From: Bacillota bacterium
GTDB taxonomy: Bacteria; Bacillota; UBA4882; UBA8346
Direction of reading: 5' to 3'
DNA length: 64,000 nt
Assembly (NCBI GenBank): GCA_023435225.1
Contig: JAEYRX010000064.1
Coordinates: 124,001-188,000, forward strand
Part shown: positions 6,807-15,410 of the stretch, piece by piece
Layout: the number at the start of each line of letters is the position of its first letter
How positions within the stretch are numbered: the first letter of the stretch is position 1
Program-made: the position numbers and the translations under genes
Notes under the pieces: model-generated
Databases searched by the model: none
Told to the model about the DNA's origin: nothing
What the model saw: only the letters and a program-made list of their open reading frames with translations

Positions 6807-7613
6807 ATGGATATTAAGAAAGTCATCACCGTCTACTTCAGCCCAGTCGGCACTACCAAGAAGGCGGTTTCAGCCTTCGCGACCGGGATGGGGCTGCCGG
6901 TCGAAGAGATTAACTTAACCCTACCCAAGAACCGGAACGGTTTCAATCGTTCGTTCGCTAAAAACGAACTCCTAATCGCCGCTCTGCCTGTCTATGCCGG
7001 TAGGTTGCCCATGTACCTTGACGACTTTTTTACCGGGCTCAAAGGTGATGATACACCGGCAGTCGCCACCGTATGTTACGGCAATCGGGATTACGATGAC
7101 GCCCTCATTGAACTCAAAATGCGGCTGGAGGAACGCCGATTTATCGTAAAAGCAGCTGCCGCCTTCATCGGCCAGCATAACTTCAGCTCCAAAATAGCCA
7201 CCGGACGCCCAAATGCGGATGACCTTGCAACGATTAGTGATTTTGGTAAACGGGCGCTTCAGTCCATCATGAGAGATGCCTCCGGCCAATTAAGTTTTAA
7301 GGGGACCTATCCCTTCACCTCCAATCTTTACGATCCGTCTTTACAGGAGCCAAGCCCTGTCTCTACTAGTAATCAATGCACTCGATGCGGCCTCTGTGCC
7401 GATAATTGCCCCTGGGGTTCCATCGATAATAACAATTTTAAGACCATCAACCATGCTAAGTGCTTTCGCTGTTTCAACTGTGTCAAGATCTGTCCGGTAC
7501 ACGCCAAGCAAATTACCGACGAAAAATGGCTGGCCTCTCTGTCCGGTTTCGAAACCAGGTTAAACGCCCAAAGAAAAGAACCGGAACTGTTTTTCCCGGG
7601 ATTTAATCAATAG
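6807..7613 (+). CDS. EFR1-type flavodoxin-ferredoxin fusion
   Basis: A 268-residue electron-transfer protein. The N-terminal half is flavodoxin-like, with the FMN-phosphate loop YFSPVGTTKKAV near residue 11. The C-terminal half is a bacterial two-cluster ferredoxin: CTRCGLCADNCPWG at about 193 and CFRCFNCVKICP at about 220, giving two [4Fe-4S] centres. This matches the EFR1 family of anaerobes. It is cytoplasmic; its electron partner is unknown. A clear GGAGGTG site precedes ATG 6807, and the gene follows DUF3795 by 21 bases, so the two are probably co-transcribed. Confidence 0.9.
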   Translation: MDIKKVITVYFSPVGTTKKAVSAFATGMGLPVEEINLTLPKNRNGFNRSFAKNELLIAALPVYAGRLPMYLDDFFTGLKGDDTPAVATVCYGNRDYDDALIELKMRLEERRFIVKAAAAFIGQHNFSSKIATGRPNADDLATISDFGKRALQSIMRDASGQLSFKGTYPFTSNLYDPSLQEPSPVSTSNQCTRCGLCADNCPWGSIDNNNFKTINHAKCFRCFNCVKICPVHAKQITDEKWLASLSGFETRLNAQRKEPELFFPGFNQ

Positions 7614-7705
7614 GAAAGTATGTGAATATAGATCCGATATTAACCGAAAGACCTGTTTTACGCCCATTATCTAAAAATAAAAAAGATTAATAGGATGTGA
7701 ACCGA

Positions 7706-8194
7706 TTGCTCGATTACACTATCTCAAAGGTTACCAAAGCCGACGAACCGTTTCTCTGGGAAATGCTGTATCTATCTATATTTACCCCTCCCGGACATGA
7801 ACCTCTTAGCAAAGATATTTTAAAGGAGCCATCCATTTCAAAATATGTTTCAAATTGGGGCCGTTCAGGCGATACTGGATTTATCGCCCGGCTGGAGAGT
7901 GGTAAACCAATCGGCTCGGTGATGGCCCGGTTATTTAGTGAAGACAATAAAAGTTACGGATATATCGACGCCGAAACTCCGGAGATTGGTATGGCGCTCC
8001 TACCTGAATACCGCGGAATGGCTATTGGGACTGAATTATTGAAAGCGATCCTGGACGAATTAAGGAATCAAGGGTTTAAAATGGTTTCCCTAAGTGTAGA
8101 CCCCGATAACCCGGCGATAAGATTATATAGGCGTTTTTACTTTAAAGAAGTAGGTATGGTAGACACTTCGGTTACCATGAAATTGATTTTGTAG
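7706..8194 (+). CDS. GNAT-family N-acetyltransferase
   Basis: An acetyl-CoA-dependent acetyltransferase of about 162 residues. The GNAT core is clear: motif A PEIGMALLPEYRGMAIGTELL (R/Q-x-x-G-x-G/A type) near residue 100, then SLSVDPDNPAIRLYRRFYFKEVG at the C-terminus. The acceptor is unknown. Start choice: the GTG at 7697 sits directly against AGGA, so the TTG at 7706, ten bases past AGGA, is the better start. The next gene begins 12 bases after the stop. Confidence 0.85.
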   Translation: MLDYTISKVTKADEPFLWEMLYLSIFTPPGHEPLSKDILKEPSISKYVSNWGRSGDTGFIARLESGKPIGSVMARLFSEDNKSYGYIDAETPEIGMALLPEYRGMAIGTELLKAILDELRNQGFKMVSLSVDPDNPAIRLYRRFYFKEVGMVDTSVTMKLIL

Positions 8195-8206
8195 GAGGAT
8201 TATCGA

Positions 8207-8680
8207 ATGGACCTAATCGGAAAAGCCACAATTCATCCAATTCTTTTTTACACAGGGAAAATATCCGGCTATATAACTTGGATTATCTTTTTATTATCGG
8301 TTGTTAAGTTTATTAATATCCCAATCTATTCCACAGTTATTTTTCAATATGTTGCATTTATTATTTGCCTTTTGGGACTAACATTCTCGGTCGTTAGCAT
8401 GAAAGATTTGGGGAGTTCCACCAGGCTTGGGCTCCCCAAGGAGGAAACAGTATTTAAAACAAACGGCCTATACAAATACGGTAGAAATCCAATGTACCTT
8501 GGTTTTAATTTACTTACTATAGCATCTATGCTTTATACGGCAAATATTTATATAATCATTGCCGGACTATACAGCCTTATGATCTACCACTTAATTATTC
8601 TTAGCGAAGAAAAATTCTTAGAAAACCGCTTTGGCAAAGATTATATTGACTATAAAAACAAGACACGAAGATACATATAG
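8207..8680 (+). CDS. Isoprenylcysteine methyltransferase-like membrane protein
   Basis: A 157-residue membrane protein with about four transmembrane helices (residues 18-40, 45-65, 95-115, 118-135). The C-terminal signature GLYKYGRNPMYLG and EEKFLENRFGKDYIDYKNKTRRYI is that of the ICMT/PEMT (NnrU-like) superfamily, which binds S-adenosylmethionine in the membrane and methylates lipid or isoprenyl-type substrates. The bacterial substrate is unknown. GGAGG lies before ATG 8207. It is probably co-transcribed with the acetyltransferase. Confidence 0.85.
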   Translation: MDLIGKATIHPILFYTGKISGYITWIIFLLSVVKFINIPIYSTVIFQYVAFIICLLGLTFSVVSMKDLGSSTRLGLPKEETVFKTNGLYKYGRNPMYLGFNLLTIASMLYTANIYIIIAGLYSLMIYHLIILSEEKFLENRFGKDYIDYKNKTRRYI

Positions 8681-8706
8681 ATATTTATTAATAAAGTGAG
8701 GATAAA

Positions 8707-8826
8707 ATGATCGAACTAAAAAATGCAGCTTACGAAGAAATCCAAAATTATCGAAATGCTTATCTTGATTCCATTTACGAGTCCCAAGAATTATTTCTGG
8801 AATGGATTGTTCAAAAGAATGAGTAG
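8707..8826 (+). pseudogene. N-terminal stub of an acetyltransferase-like gene
   Basis: ATG 8707 with GAGG seven bases upstream encodes 39 residues (IELKNAAYEEIQNYRNAYLD, then SQELFLEWIVQKNE) before TAG 8824-8826. This looks like the first 40 residues of a GNAT-type protein of about 170-190 residues; the catalytic core is absent downstream. It is followed by a terminator. I read it as a truncated gene, although a real 39-residue peptide cannot be excluded. Confidence 0.5.
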
Positions 8827-8854
8827 CAGTAAAATAATAATCGCAATGGTAAAA

Positions 8855-8882
8855 CCTGGAGCAATCCAGGCTCTTTTATTTT
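8855..8882 (+). terminator. Rho-independent terminator
   Basis: CCTGGA (8855-8860) and TCCAGG (8865-8870) form a short GC stem followed by CTCTTTTATTTT. It closes the run of genes that starts at 7706. Confidence 0.65.
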
Positions 8883-8932
8883 GCTTTTCGAAATGTTATA
8901 CTTTAATCGAACATATTTTCGGAGGAATTATC

Positions 8933-9181
8933 TTGAAAACGGAAGAATGCGGTGAGTCCATCAGTACTTACGTGGCTTTTTACGGCGGCAAAATCGCCCC
9001 CGTCGGCTTTAAATGGCGCGGTAAACTCTACGACAAACTAGAGGTCTGCGCTTCCTGGAATAAATACGAAGGCGAAGCCAAGTTAATCTATTTTACCCTG
9101 TTAAAATGGCGGACGGTTTATGAAGTCTGTTTTAACACCAGATCATTGATATGGACCTTGATTCGCATCCATTATAATTGA
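8933..9181 (+). CDS. Small conserved protein, DUF6504-like
   Basis: An 82-residue protein starting at TTG 8933, chosen because GGAGG lies seven bases upstream; longer in-frame extensions overlap the preceding fragment and terminator. The pattern FYGGKIAPVGFKWRGKLYD, then SWNKYEGEAKLIYFTLL, VYEVCFNTRSLIWTLIRI resembles the small beta-rich DUF6504-type proteins. These have no known function. It has no signal peptide. It is convergent with the YhcH-like gene, with only 24 bases between the stops. Confidence 0.65.
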   Translation: MKTEECGESISTYVAFYGGKIAPVGFKWRGKLYDKLEVCASWNKYEGEAKLIYFTLLKWRTVYEVCFNTRSLIWTLIRIHYN

Positions 9182-9205
9182 TAAAAATACTAATCTTAAA
9201 ATTCA

Positions 9206-9682
9206 TTAATCGGATAGCAAATCCACTGCTACCTTTAAGACCACTTTTTTAACTTTCTGCCGCTCTCCAAAACTACAACAAGGCCGGTGCACATCAGTCG
9301 GAAAAAAGACCGCATACATCCCGGCCCTGAATACCAGATCAACTTCATCCTTGACAGTCAGATAAAAAATCGCATCTTTATCCGCGGAACAGTCTTCCAA
9401 AATCTCATTTTCGCTATTAAACAACCCATAACCGATAATCTCCGTCCCACGGTGTAAATATTGGATATCAATATATTTCCGGTGCGTCTCTGCTTGATTT
9501 TCCGATTTTGGAGCCGTCTCATATTCCTGCACAATCGCTTTAAACTTATCTCCGTCAAGCTGATACTTACCCTCCGGCAGCTTGTCAAAATCAGTATTTT
9601 TCAGATACTCCAACCCCTTAACCAAAGCCCCGGCCAAACCTTTCTTATCCTGTTCAAAATTAGCGATATTACCGAGTATCAT
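9206..9682 (-). CDS. YhcH/YjgK/YiaL-family protein (DUF386)
   Basis: A 158-residue cupin-like protein of the DUF386 family, related to the beta subunit of Ebg beta-galactosidase. The hallmark AETHRKYIDIQYLHRGTEIIGY is near residues 64-86 and the second metal-binding part FFPTDVHRPCCS near residue 126. Members handle sugar-anomer or sialic-acid-type substrates, and some have been shown to act as anomerases or lyases; the substrate here is unknown. It is not in a sugar operon, so the context gives no hint. A dispersed repeat lies between it and the hydratase upstream. Confidence 0.88.
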   Translation of the reverse strand: MILGNIANFEQDKKGLAGALVKGLEYLKNTDFDKLPEGKYQLDGDKFKAIVQEYETAPKSENQAETHRKYIDIQYLHRGTEIIGYGLFNSENEILEDCSADKDAIFYLTVKDEVDLVFRAGMYAVFFPTDVHRPCCSFGERQKVKKVVLKVAVDLLSD

Positions 9683-9714
9683 TGTTAAGCCACCACCGTC
9701 TTTTTAGTTATCAA

Positions 9715-9790
9715 AATCCTGTTAATCCCGTTAATCCTGTCTAATATAAAGTTTCTTTTAGACAGGATTTACACAGATTAACACAGATTA
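9715..9790. repeat. Dispersed inverted repeat (AATCCTGTTAATCCC family)
   Basis: AATCCTGTTAATCCCGTTAA...CTGTCTA (9715-9742) is mirrored by TTTAGACAGGATTTACACAG...ATTAACACAGATTA (9758-9790). It is the clearest copy of the family also seen at 15-52, 556-659, 37280-37345 and 50401-50475. Confidence 0.7.
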
Positions 9791-9852
9791 AAATAATTAT
9801 TCTTTAACATCCAAATTCATAAACCATTTTACATAAGCTGCATCCCATTTAC

Positions 9853-12219
9853 TCAGTTTTTAGCCTTCCCATAATAATTAATCAAACTTCCCGCCAGGAT
9901 AATCTCCCGTTCATCCTGGGTTAAGTTGGTTAATTGCAATTTAATCGGTGTCTTCTCTTTTGAGCTAATAACCCAGGCTGGGATCTCCGCTATACTTTCC
10001 TCCACCGCCCGGCGGACCTCCGGGATAAAGATATAGTCACCCAATTGGAACTTCCCAACCTCATCCGGAGCAATGGTAAATGGAAGCATACCCCAGTTAA
10101 TCAGGTTACTGCGGTATCTTTTGGTAGCATACTCCACAGCGATATTAGCTCTTCCGCCCAATACCTTTTGACAGGAAGCAGCTTGTTCTCTGGCGGAACC
10201 ATCACCGGGTTTCACGGCAAAAATAACACTGCCCAGGCCGGTCTCACTAAACAACTGGTGGACTTTATCCGCCGCCGGTTTTTCTTCTTCAAAAAGCGGC
10301 ACAAACAAAGCGCCCAGTTTGGTTGAGAAAGGTTCATTGGCTTTTCCTTCCGATAACAATCTTTCCCGCTCGACTTCCAATTCATAAATTTCCTTAGCCC
10401 GGCCCACATATTCCGGGTCTTTCCTTGATAAAGTGAACTCCGCCAACTTTAAGGGGTTGGACCGATAGGAGGAAGTCTCCCCTGAAGGGATTAACTCATC
10501 GGTTGTGGTAACCAGATCGTGAATAACCGAAGCCAATCTTAATAACAAATTAGTCGGCAGAGCGCTCATCTTCGGCCAATCGGCAATATTGGGACCAAAC
10601 TTTAGATCCAGTTCCGGCTGGGGCTTGCCAAATCCTTGATAAACACGGTTATCGTATACCGCTTTATTAAATGAATAGATAACTGCTGAAGCCTGATAAT
10701 CAACCTCGGTAGCCGGAGTCAAAATGCCTTGATTCATAGCCGTAGCTGCAATCGATCTGGCATCCATCAAAGCCACTGAGGCAACTTGACCGTTTCCGGG
10801 CTTGGAGCCTTCCCGGTTCGGGAAATTACGGGTCGTATGTCTGGCGCTTAAACCGTTATTGGCCGGCACATCACCGGCGCCGAAACATGGGCCGCAGAAA
10901 GCGCTCCTCATACTGATCCCGGCGGTTAAAAGTTTCTCCGCCGCTCCGTTTTTAACCAACTCCAGATAAATAGGCTGGCTGGCCGGGTATACACTTAACC
11001 AAAATTCACCCGAACCGGTTGATTTCTCATTTAAAATATTGGATAGCGCCGTAATATTCTCAAAAGTACCTCCGGCACAACCGGCGACTACTCCCTGGTC
11101 CATCCTTAGCTTGCCGCCCACAATCTTATCAGTCAACCGGAACTCGATCTTCGGGTTCTCCAGCTGTTCTTTCCCTTCGGCTTCAACCTTTTTCAAGATT
11201 TCAGCCGCATTATTGTTCAGTTCCTTAATACTATAAACGTTACTCGGATGGAACGGCAGAGCGATCATTGGCTCAATTTTTGCCAAATCGACTTTGACCA
11301 TACCGTCGTAATAAGCAACCGCTCCCGGATCCAACCGGCAATAATCATTAGGCCGGCCATGAATCTTATAATATTCCTGTACTTTCTCATCGGTCCGCCA
11401 GATTGAACTCAAGCAAGTAGTTTCAGTGGTCATGACATCAATCCCGTTCCGGAAATCCACTGATAACTCGGAGATCCCAGGTCCCACAAATTCCATAACC
11501 TTATTCTTTACAAACCCATTGGCAAATACCGCCTTAATTATGGCCAGAGCCACGTCTTGGGGACCTACTCCTTGGACCGGTTTTCCTTCCAGGTAAACAG
11601 CGATAATTTCCGGAAATGCCACATCATAAGTGCGTTGCAACAATTGTTTAACCAGTTCCGGCCCGCCTTCGCCAACGCCCATAGTTCCCAGAGCGCCATA
11701 ACGGGTATGGCTGTCCGAACCAAGAAGCATCTTACCGCATCCGGTCATCATCTCCCGCATATATTGGTGGATAACCGCCTGGTGCGCCGGAACGAAAATT
11801 CCACCGTATTTTTGGGCTGCCGATAAACCAAAGACATGGTCATCTTCGTTAATTGTTCCCCCAACCGCGCATAAGCTGTTATGGCAATTTGTAAGTACGT
11901 AAGGTACCGGAAATTCCTTTAACCCGCTGGCCCGAGCAGTTTGGACAATCCCGACATAAGTAATGTCATGGGAAGCCAAGGCATCAAAACGTATCCGTAG
12001 ATTATTTTGGTCACCGGCTTTATTATGCCCGGTCAAAATTTTATAAGCAATAGTATTTTTCTTGGCTTTCTCCGGTTCAAGCTCTCCGGCGCCGACTGCG
12101 GGTAACCCTGCTTTTTGGCAAATATTATTGACTTCATCCAAAGATAAACTTTCGTTATTTTCAACGATAACTTTCCCTTGTAACAAATAAATTCCGTTAC
12201 GACCCAATAATTCAACCAC
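9853..12219 (-). CDS. Aconitase-family hydratase (YbhJ-like)
   Basis: A 788-residue enzyme of the aconitase superfamily (COG1048), predicted to carry a [4Fe-4S] cluster and hydrate or dehydrate a carboxylic acid. The three cluster ligands are visible: GVVAGCAGG near residue 380 and the CGPC pair in SAFCGPCFGAGD near 441-444. The SDSHTRYGALGTMGVGEGG segment is the substrate-binding region, and the C-terminal swivel domain (RANIAVEYATKRYRSNLINWG) is present. The overall pattern fits the YbhJ-like hydratase branch more than AcnA or AcnB, so the substrate may not be citrate. It starts at GTG 12219 with GAGAGAGGG upstream. It is monocistronic. Confidence 0.88.
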   Translation of the reverse strand: MVELLGRNGIYLLQGKVIVENNESLSLDEVNNICQKAGLPAVGAGELEPEKAKKNTIAYKILTGHNKAGDQNNLRIRFDALASHDITYVGIVQTARASGLKEFPVPYVLTNCHNSLCAVGGTINEDDHVFGLSAAQKYGGIFVPAHQAVIHQYMREMMTGCGKMLLGSDSHTRYGALGTMGVGEGGPELVKQLLQRTYDVAFPEIIAVYLEGKPVQGVGPQDVALAIIKAVFANGFVKNKVMEFVGPGISELSVDFRNGIDVMTTETTCLSSIWRTDEKVQEYYKIHGRPNDYCRLDPGAVAYYDGMVKVDLAKIEPMIALPFHPSNVYSIKELNNNAAEILKKVEAEGKEQLENPKIEFRLTDKIVGGKLRMDQGVVAGCAGGTFENITALSNILNEKSTGSGEFWLSVYPASQPIYLELVKNGAAEKLLTAGISMRSAFCGPCFGAGDVPANNGLSARHTTRNFPNREGSKPGNGQVASVALMDARSIAATAMNQGILTPATEVDYQASAVIYSFNKAVYDNRVYQGFGKPQPELDLKFGPNIADWPKMSALPTNLLLRLASVIHDLVTTTDELIPSGETSSYRSNPLKLAEFTLSRKDPEYVGRAKEIYELEVERERLLSEGKANEPFSTKLGALFVPLFEEEKPAADKVHQLFSETGLGSVIFAVKPGDGSAREQAASCQKVLGGRANIAVEYATKRYRSNLINWGMLPFTIAPDEVGKFQLGDYIFIPEVRRAVEESIAEIPAWVISSKEKTPIKLQLTNLTQDEREIILAGSLINYYGKAKN

Positions 12220-12370
12220 AACTATCCCTCTCTCTTAAAAAACTTGATAATTTAGAATATCATAATTAAATCATTACCTGCTATCGGTGTCAAGGTGATG
12301 AAGTTAAAATCTCAAGATTGGTGCTTGAAAATTTAAAACAATATTTAGAACATATAGGCACGGAGTAAGA

Positions 12371-12420
12371 ACACAGAGAAACATATTATATAATATCTAT
12401 ATCTCTGTGTTGATATGTTT
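12371..12420. repeat. REP-like palindrome (ACACAGAG/CTCTGTGT)
   Basis: ACACAGAG (12371-12378) and CTCTGTGT (12413-12420) are inverted copies around an AT-rich, partly palindromic centre. The same words recur in the element at 15233-15293, so this is a dispersed intergenic repeat. Confidence 0.6.
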
Positions 12421-12498
12421 TCTTTAATACTTTTTTTAGCAGGAATTTATTATAAAATAGACGAAAATAAGGAGCAAAATACTCCGATGGAGAATGTA

Positions 12499-13887
12499 AT
12501 GTTACTCGATAAATTAAAGGCAATTACCGGAGAATCCCTTTATAACCAGGCAGTTTCTCATTATAAATCAAGTAATATCGTATCATTTGCCTACACACCC
12601 CAAGGAAACAGCCGTTATCAGATTAAAGCGATTGTTAAAGCTAACGGCGCCTATGGAGTCAACCTCATTTTGGATTTCATAAATGAACGCCTAAAAATGG
12701 ATAACTATTGTACTTGTTCCGCTGCTAAAGATACGGTATGTGAACATGCCGCTGCAGTTATTTATAAATTCATCACCGATGATCTTCCCAAGCTTCATCC
12801 GGAAATAAGCGCACCAATCCAGCCGGAAGATATTGACTTCTTAAAACAAATAATCCCTAATCCCTCCGCTAAAATTGAATTGCAATATGAGATAGCCAAT
12901 CTTGATAATTTCGAAGATTTTCAAGTCATCATCTCTTCCGGAGACCGGGTAGATTTCTCTCTTCAATTATTTGATTGTCTTGGTGAAATTACTTATAACG
13001 TCCAAAAACGGAACGCGATGTTAAACTCCTTAAGTGGACTAGATCTTTTAATTTTTGTCTTTTTAGAAAAAAATTTATCCCATAAAGACCTTGTTCAACA
13101 GGCAATCTTCCTGCCGCAAACACCTGAAAATCTGCAATTGATTTTGACTTTGATCCAACATGGTAAAGCTTATTCCGGTTCCCGGATTCTAAAATCAGGA
13201 GAAGTACTAAAACCCAGATTACTCGTATCAGGTGATGAAACCCGAGTGGAATTCTCTTATGACCTAAATGAATTTAAAACGCTGGGAAATCTCAATCCGG
13301 ATTTACAATATGTTATAAATAAAGATACCATATATATTATTAACGGCTCCTATTTAGATAAACTTCCAGCCCAAGTACCAATTACTCCGGAACGGTTAGG
13401 CGTTTTTTTATTTGAAATTCTTCCCCAACTAAACGAAAGTTTGACTCTGGAACTTACCCCGGAGTTCACTGCTCACCGGTTGACTCTCAATGAACCGGAA
13501 ATCAGTCTCTTCTTTGATTATCAATCTAATAAAGTAATTTGCCAACTGGAAGTAACATCGTTAGGCCGAGTTTATCAGGGAGCGGAATGCTTACCATTTT
13601 TAAATGGAAGCATTGATTATGAACGCTCAAAGAGTAATCCTAAACAATGGTATAGTATTAATCGGAATACCTGTCAGGAACTGGCGAAGTTTTTTCAAAG
13701 TTATAGGTTCCATTTTGCAACCAGTAATTGGGTCATTAACGAAACAGACTATATACGGCTTATGTTGTTAAATGGTCTCTCTCAATTACCGAAAGAATGG
13801 AAGATTACCACTAGTCCCGGATTTCAAAGTATTATGCATTTTATCAATGATACCGATAAAAATGAATCCGCTGGAATATGGGACTAA
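12499..13887 (+). CDS. SWIM zinc-finger protein, lacks helicase domain
   Basis: About 462 residues from ATG 12499 (GGAG six bases upstream; ATG 12487 is the alternative). Near residues 66-88 a SWIM zinc finger is present: CTCSAAKDTVCEHAAAVIYKF, the CxC-xn-CxH pattern. The rest resembles the accessory region that normally lies between the SWIM finger and the SNF2 helicase core in bacterial SWIM/SNF2 proteins of over 1000 residues. No DEAD-box, Walker A or other helicase motif occurs here or downstream. The protein ends abruptly after FINDTDKNESAGIWD. It is either a truncated helicase gene or a stand-alone finger protein. Confidence 0.7.
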   Translation: MLLDKLKAITGESLYNQAVSHYKSSNIVSFAYTPQGNSRYQIKAIVKANGAYGVNLILDFINERLKMDNYCTCSAAKDTVCEHAAAVIYKFITDDLPKLHPEISAPIQPEDIDFLKQIIPNPSAKIELQYEIANLDNFEDFQVIISSGDRVDFSLQLFDCLGEITYNVQKRNAMLNSLSGLDLLIFVFLEKNLSHKDLVQQAIFLPQTPENLQLILTLIQHGKAYSGSRILKSGEVLKPRLLVSGDETRVEFSYDLNEFKTLGNLNPDLQYVINKDTIYIINGSYLDKLPAQVPITPERLGVFLFEILPQLNESLTLELTPEFTAHRLTLNEPEISLFFDYQSNKVICQLEVTSLGRVYQGAECLPFLNGSIDYERSKSNPKQWYSINRNTCQELAKFFQSYRFHFATSNWVINETDYIRLMLLNGLSQLPKEWKITTSPGFQSIMHFINDTDKNESAGIWD

Positions 13888-13968
13888 GAGAGCAACCAAG
13901 TCATGGAGCCGAAGTTAAAAACTAAATCAATAGCTGAAAGTAATACTGTTGCCTGTTGCCACTTGCCT

Positions 13969-15198
13969 CTATTGCAACTCATTAATCAAAATAAATAACT
14001 TTAATTTTACCGCTTCGGAAAAAAAGCGCGGATCATAGCCGGTTAACTCTTTTACCTTATCGAGCCGGCTGGATAAGGTATTCCGGGAGATATTCATTTT
14101 TCCCGCAGTAATACTTTGGTTTAAATTACATTCGAAAAATATTTTCAAGGTTTCGATAAGCTTACCCTGATTTAATAATAGAACCCGGCTTTCTCTGTTT
14201 TGTAGGAACAATTCATTATAATTTTTAAGAAGACTCCCGGATTGATCTACTAAAACCATTTCCAGCCCCAAATCCGCTGCTGAAACAATGAAGTGAATTT
14301 TTTCTCCGTTTTTCTTAGCTTTTTCTCCGATATAAATTGCCTTGAGAGCTTCATCATAAGATCTCTTTAACCCAATCATTCCTTGATGAAATAACCCAAT
14401 ACCGGTAAAGCAGGAAATATTATACTTAACTGATTTCGCCAGGAAGCATTTTACTAAGTCACTGATAACCGGCTTGATTTCTCTGTTATTACTTTTTTGA
14501 GCGGCATAGAAAATAATAAAGTGATTGCTGCCGTTATAACTAATCATATTTTGAGGATTATTGAAGGTGTTTTTAATGTAGTTTAAAATATTTTCCCGCC
14601 TTTTCTGCAATCTAAGTCCGATTCGCCGTTTATCATTTTCTATCCTTTGCTCTTCCGATCCAGTCAAGTCTTTCTCATTCAAACCGTAAATCTTAATAAC
14701 CACCGCAATCCGTGATACCGTCATGTCAAATCCGAGGATCGATCCTTTCGATACGAATAAATCTTCATCATCGCTGAAATTTCCACTGATAATGTCTCTG
14801 ATATATAGCTCCCTGGCGTTCTGTTCCATCCTTAATTGTTCTTCCAAAAAAGCCTGCTGTAACATAGTTTCGACTGAAATTTTCAACAACTCACCAAATG
14901 GCCGTACTTCATCGGGTTCACCGGTTATCCCCACTACTCCCACGATCTTCTCATTCAAATAAACCGGTAAATTTACGCCTGGTTTAGCTCCCTCCAGTTC
15001 CCTGGCTTGATCAAGGGCAATCTCCAAAGCCTTTCCGGTTTTAATAACTTCAGCCGCACCCTGATGAAACGAATTAATGCGCCTTTTATCTCCGCTGCCA
15101 ACAATAACTCCCATATGGTCCATTATATTGATATTATAATTAAGCACCTTCATAGTCATATCCACAATATTCTGGGCATATTGATGCGTAATCTCCAT
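13969..15198 (-). CDS. CdaR-type sugar-diacid/glycerate regulator
   Basis: A transcriptional regulator of about 409 residues. The N-terminal 135 residues match the sugar-diacid recognition domain (HQYAQNIVDMTMKVLNYNINIMD ... GVVGITGEPDEVRPFGELLKI). The C-terminus is the PucR-type HTH (NLNQSITAGKMNISRNTLSSRLDKVKELTGYDP). In enterics CdaR activates glycerate and glucarate genes; here it lies directly downstream of glycerate kinase and GntP, so it probably senses glycerate. I start it at ATG 15198, where MEITHQY begins, preceded by GGTGGTGAT. A bidirectional terminator separates it from gntP, and its own promoter should lie between 15199 and 15350. Confidence 0.88.
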   Translation of the reverse strand: MEITHQYAQNIVDMTMKVLNYNINIMDHMGVIVGSGDKRRINSFHQGAAEVIKTGKALEIALDQARELEGAKPGVNLPVYLNEKIVGVVGITGEPDEVRPFGELLKISVETMLQQAFLEEQLRMEQNARELYIRDIISGNFSDDEDLFVSKGSILGFDMTVSRIAVVIKIYGLNEKDLTGSEEQRIENDKRRIGLRLQKRRENILNYIKNTFNNPQNMISYNGSNHFIIFYAAQKSNNREIKPVISDLVKCFLAKSVKYNISCFTGIGLFHQGMIGLKRSYDEALKAIYIGEKAKKNGEKIHFIVSAADLGLEMVLVDQSGSLLKNYNELFLQNRESRVLLLNQGKLIETLKIFFECNLNQSITAGKMNISRNTLSSRLDKVKELTGYDPRFFSEAVKLKLFILINELQ

Positions 15199-15232
15199 CC
15201 ATATCACCACCAAATTCCAACCTTTAATATCT

Positions 15233-15293
15233 GCCACAGAGACGTGGAGTCACAGAGAATACTTATTTCTCTGTGTCTCTGTGCCTCTGTGGC
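15233..15293. repeat. REP-like palindrome (GCCACAGAG/CTCTGTGGC)
   Basis: GCCACAGAG (15233-15241) and CTCTGTGGC (15285-15293) are exact inverted copies with further imperfect CACAGAGAA/TTTCTCTGTG pairing inside. It is the same family as 12371-12420 and forms a stable hairpin between cdaR and gntP. Confidence 0.7.
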
Positions 15294-15350
15294 AAATTTT
15301 TTGTTTTTCTTAATATTAACTTTCTACAATTAAATTTAGTCTCCTACATC

Positions 15351-15392
15351 AAAAAAACCCCAAGTCCTTAAAGAACCGGGGTTTTATTTTTA
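15351..15392. terminator. Bidirectional terminator between gntP and cdaR
   Basis: AAAAAAACCCC (15351-15361) pairs with GGGGTTTTATTTTT (15378-15391). The stem has A/T runs on both sides and can stop transcription from gntP on the minus strand. Confidence 0.8.
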
Positions 15393-15410
15393 CAATTTAT
15401 TCCTTTAAAC

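Noticed and set aside
8723..8932. N-terminal extension of the small gene at 8933-9181
   Set aside because: It crosses the truncated acetyltransferase stub and a terminator. GGAGG seven bases before TTG 8933 marks the real start.
9785..9852. A 20-residue open stretch just after the hydratase stop (LSKWDAAYVKWFMNLDVKE)
   Set aside because: It looks coding but has no start, and the hydratase already has a complete C-terminal domain. Too short to support as a gene or as proof of a frameshift.
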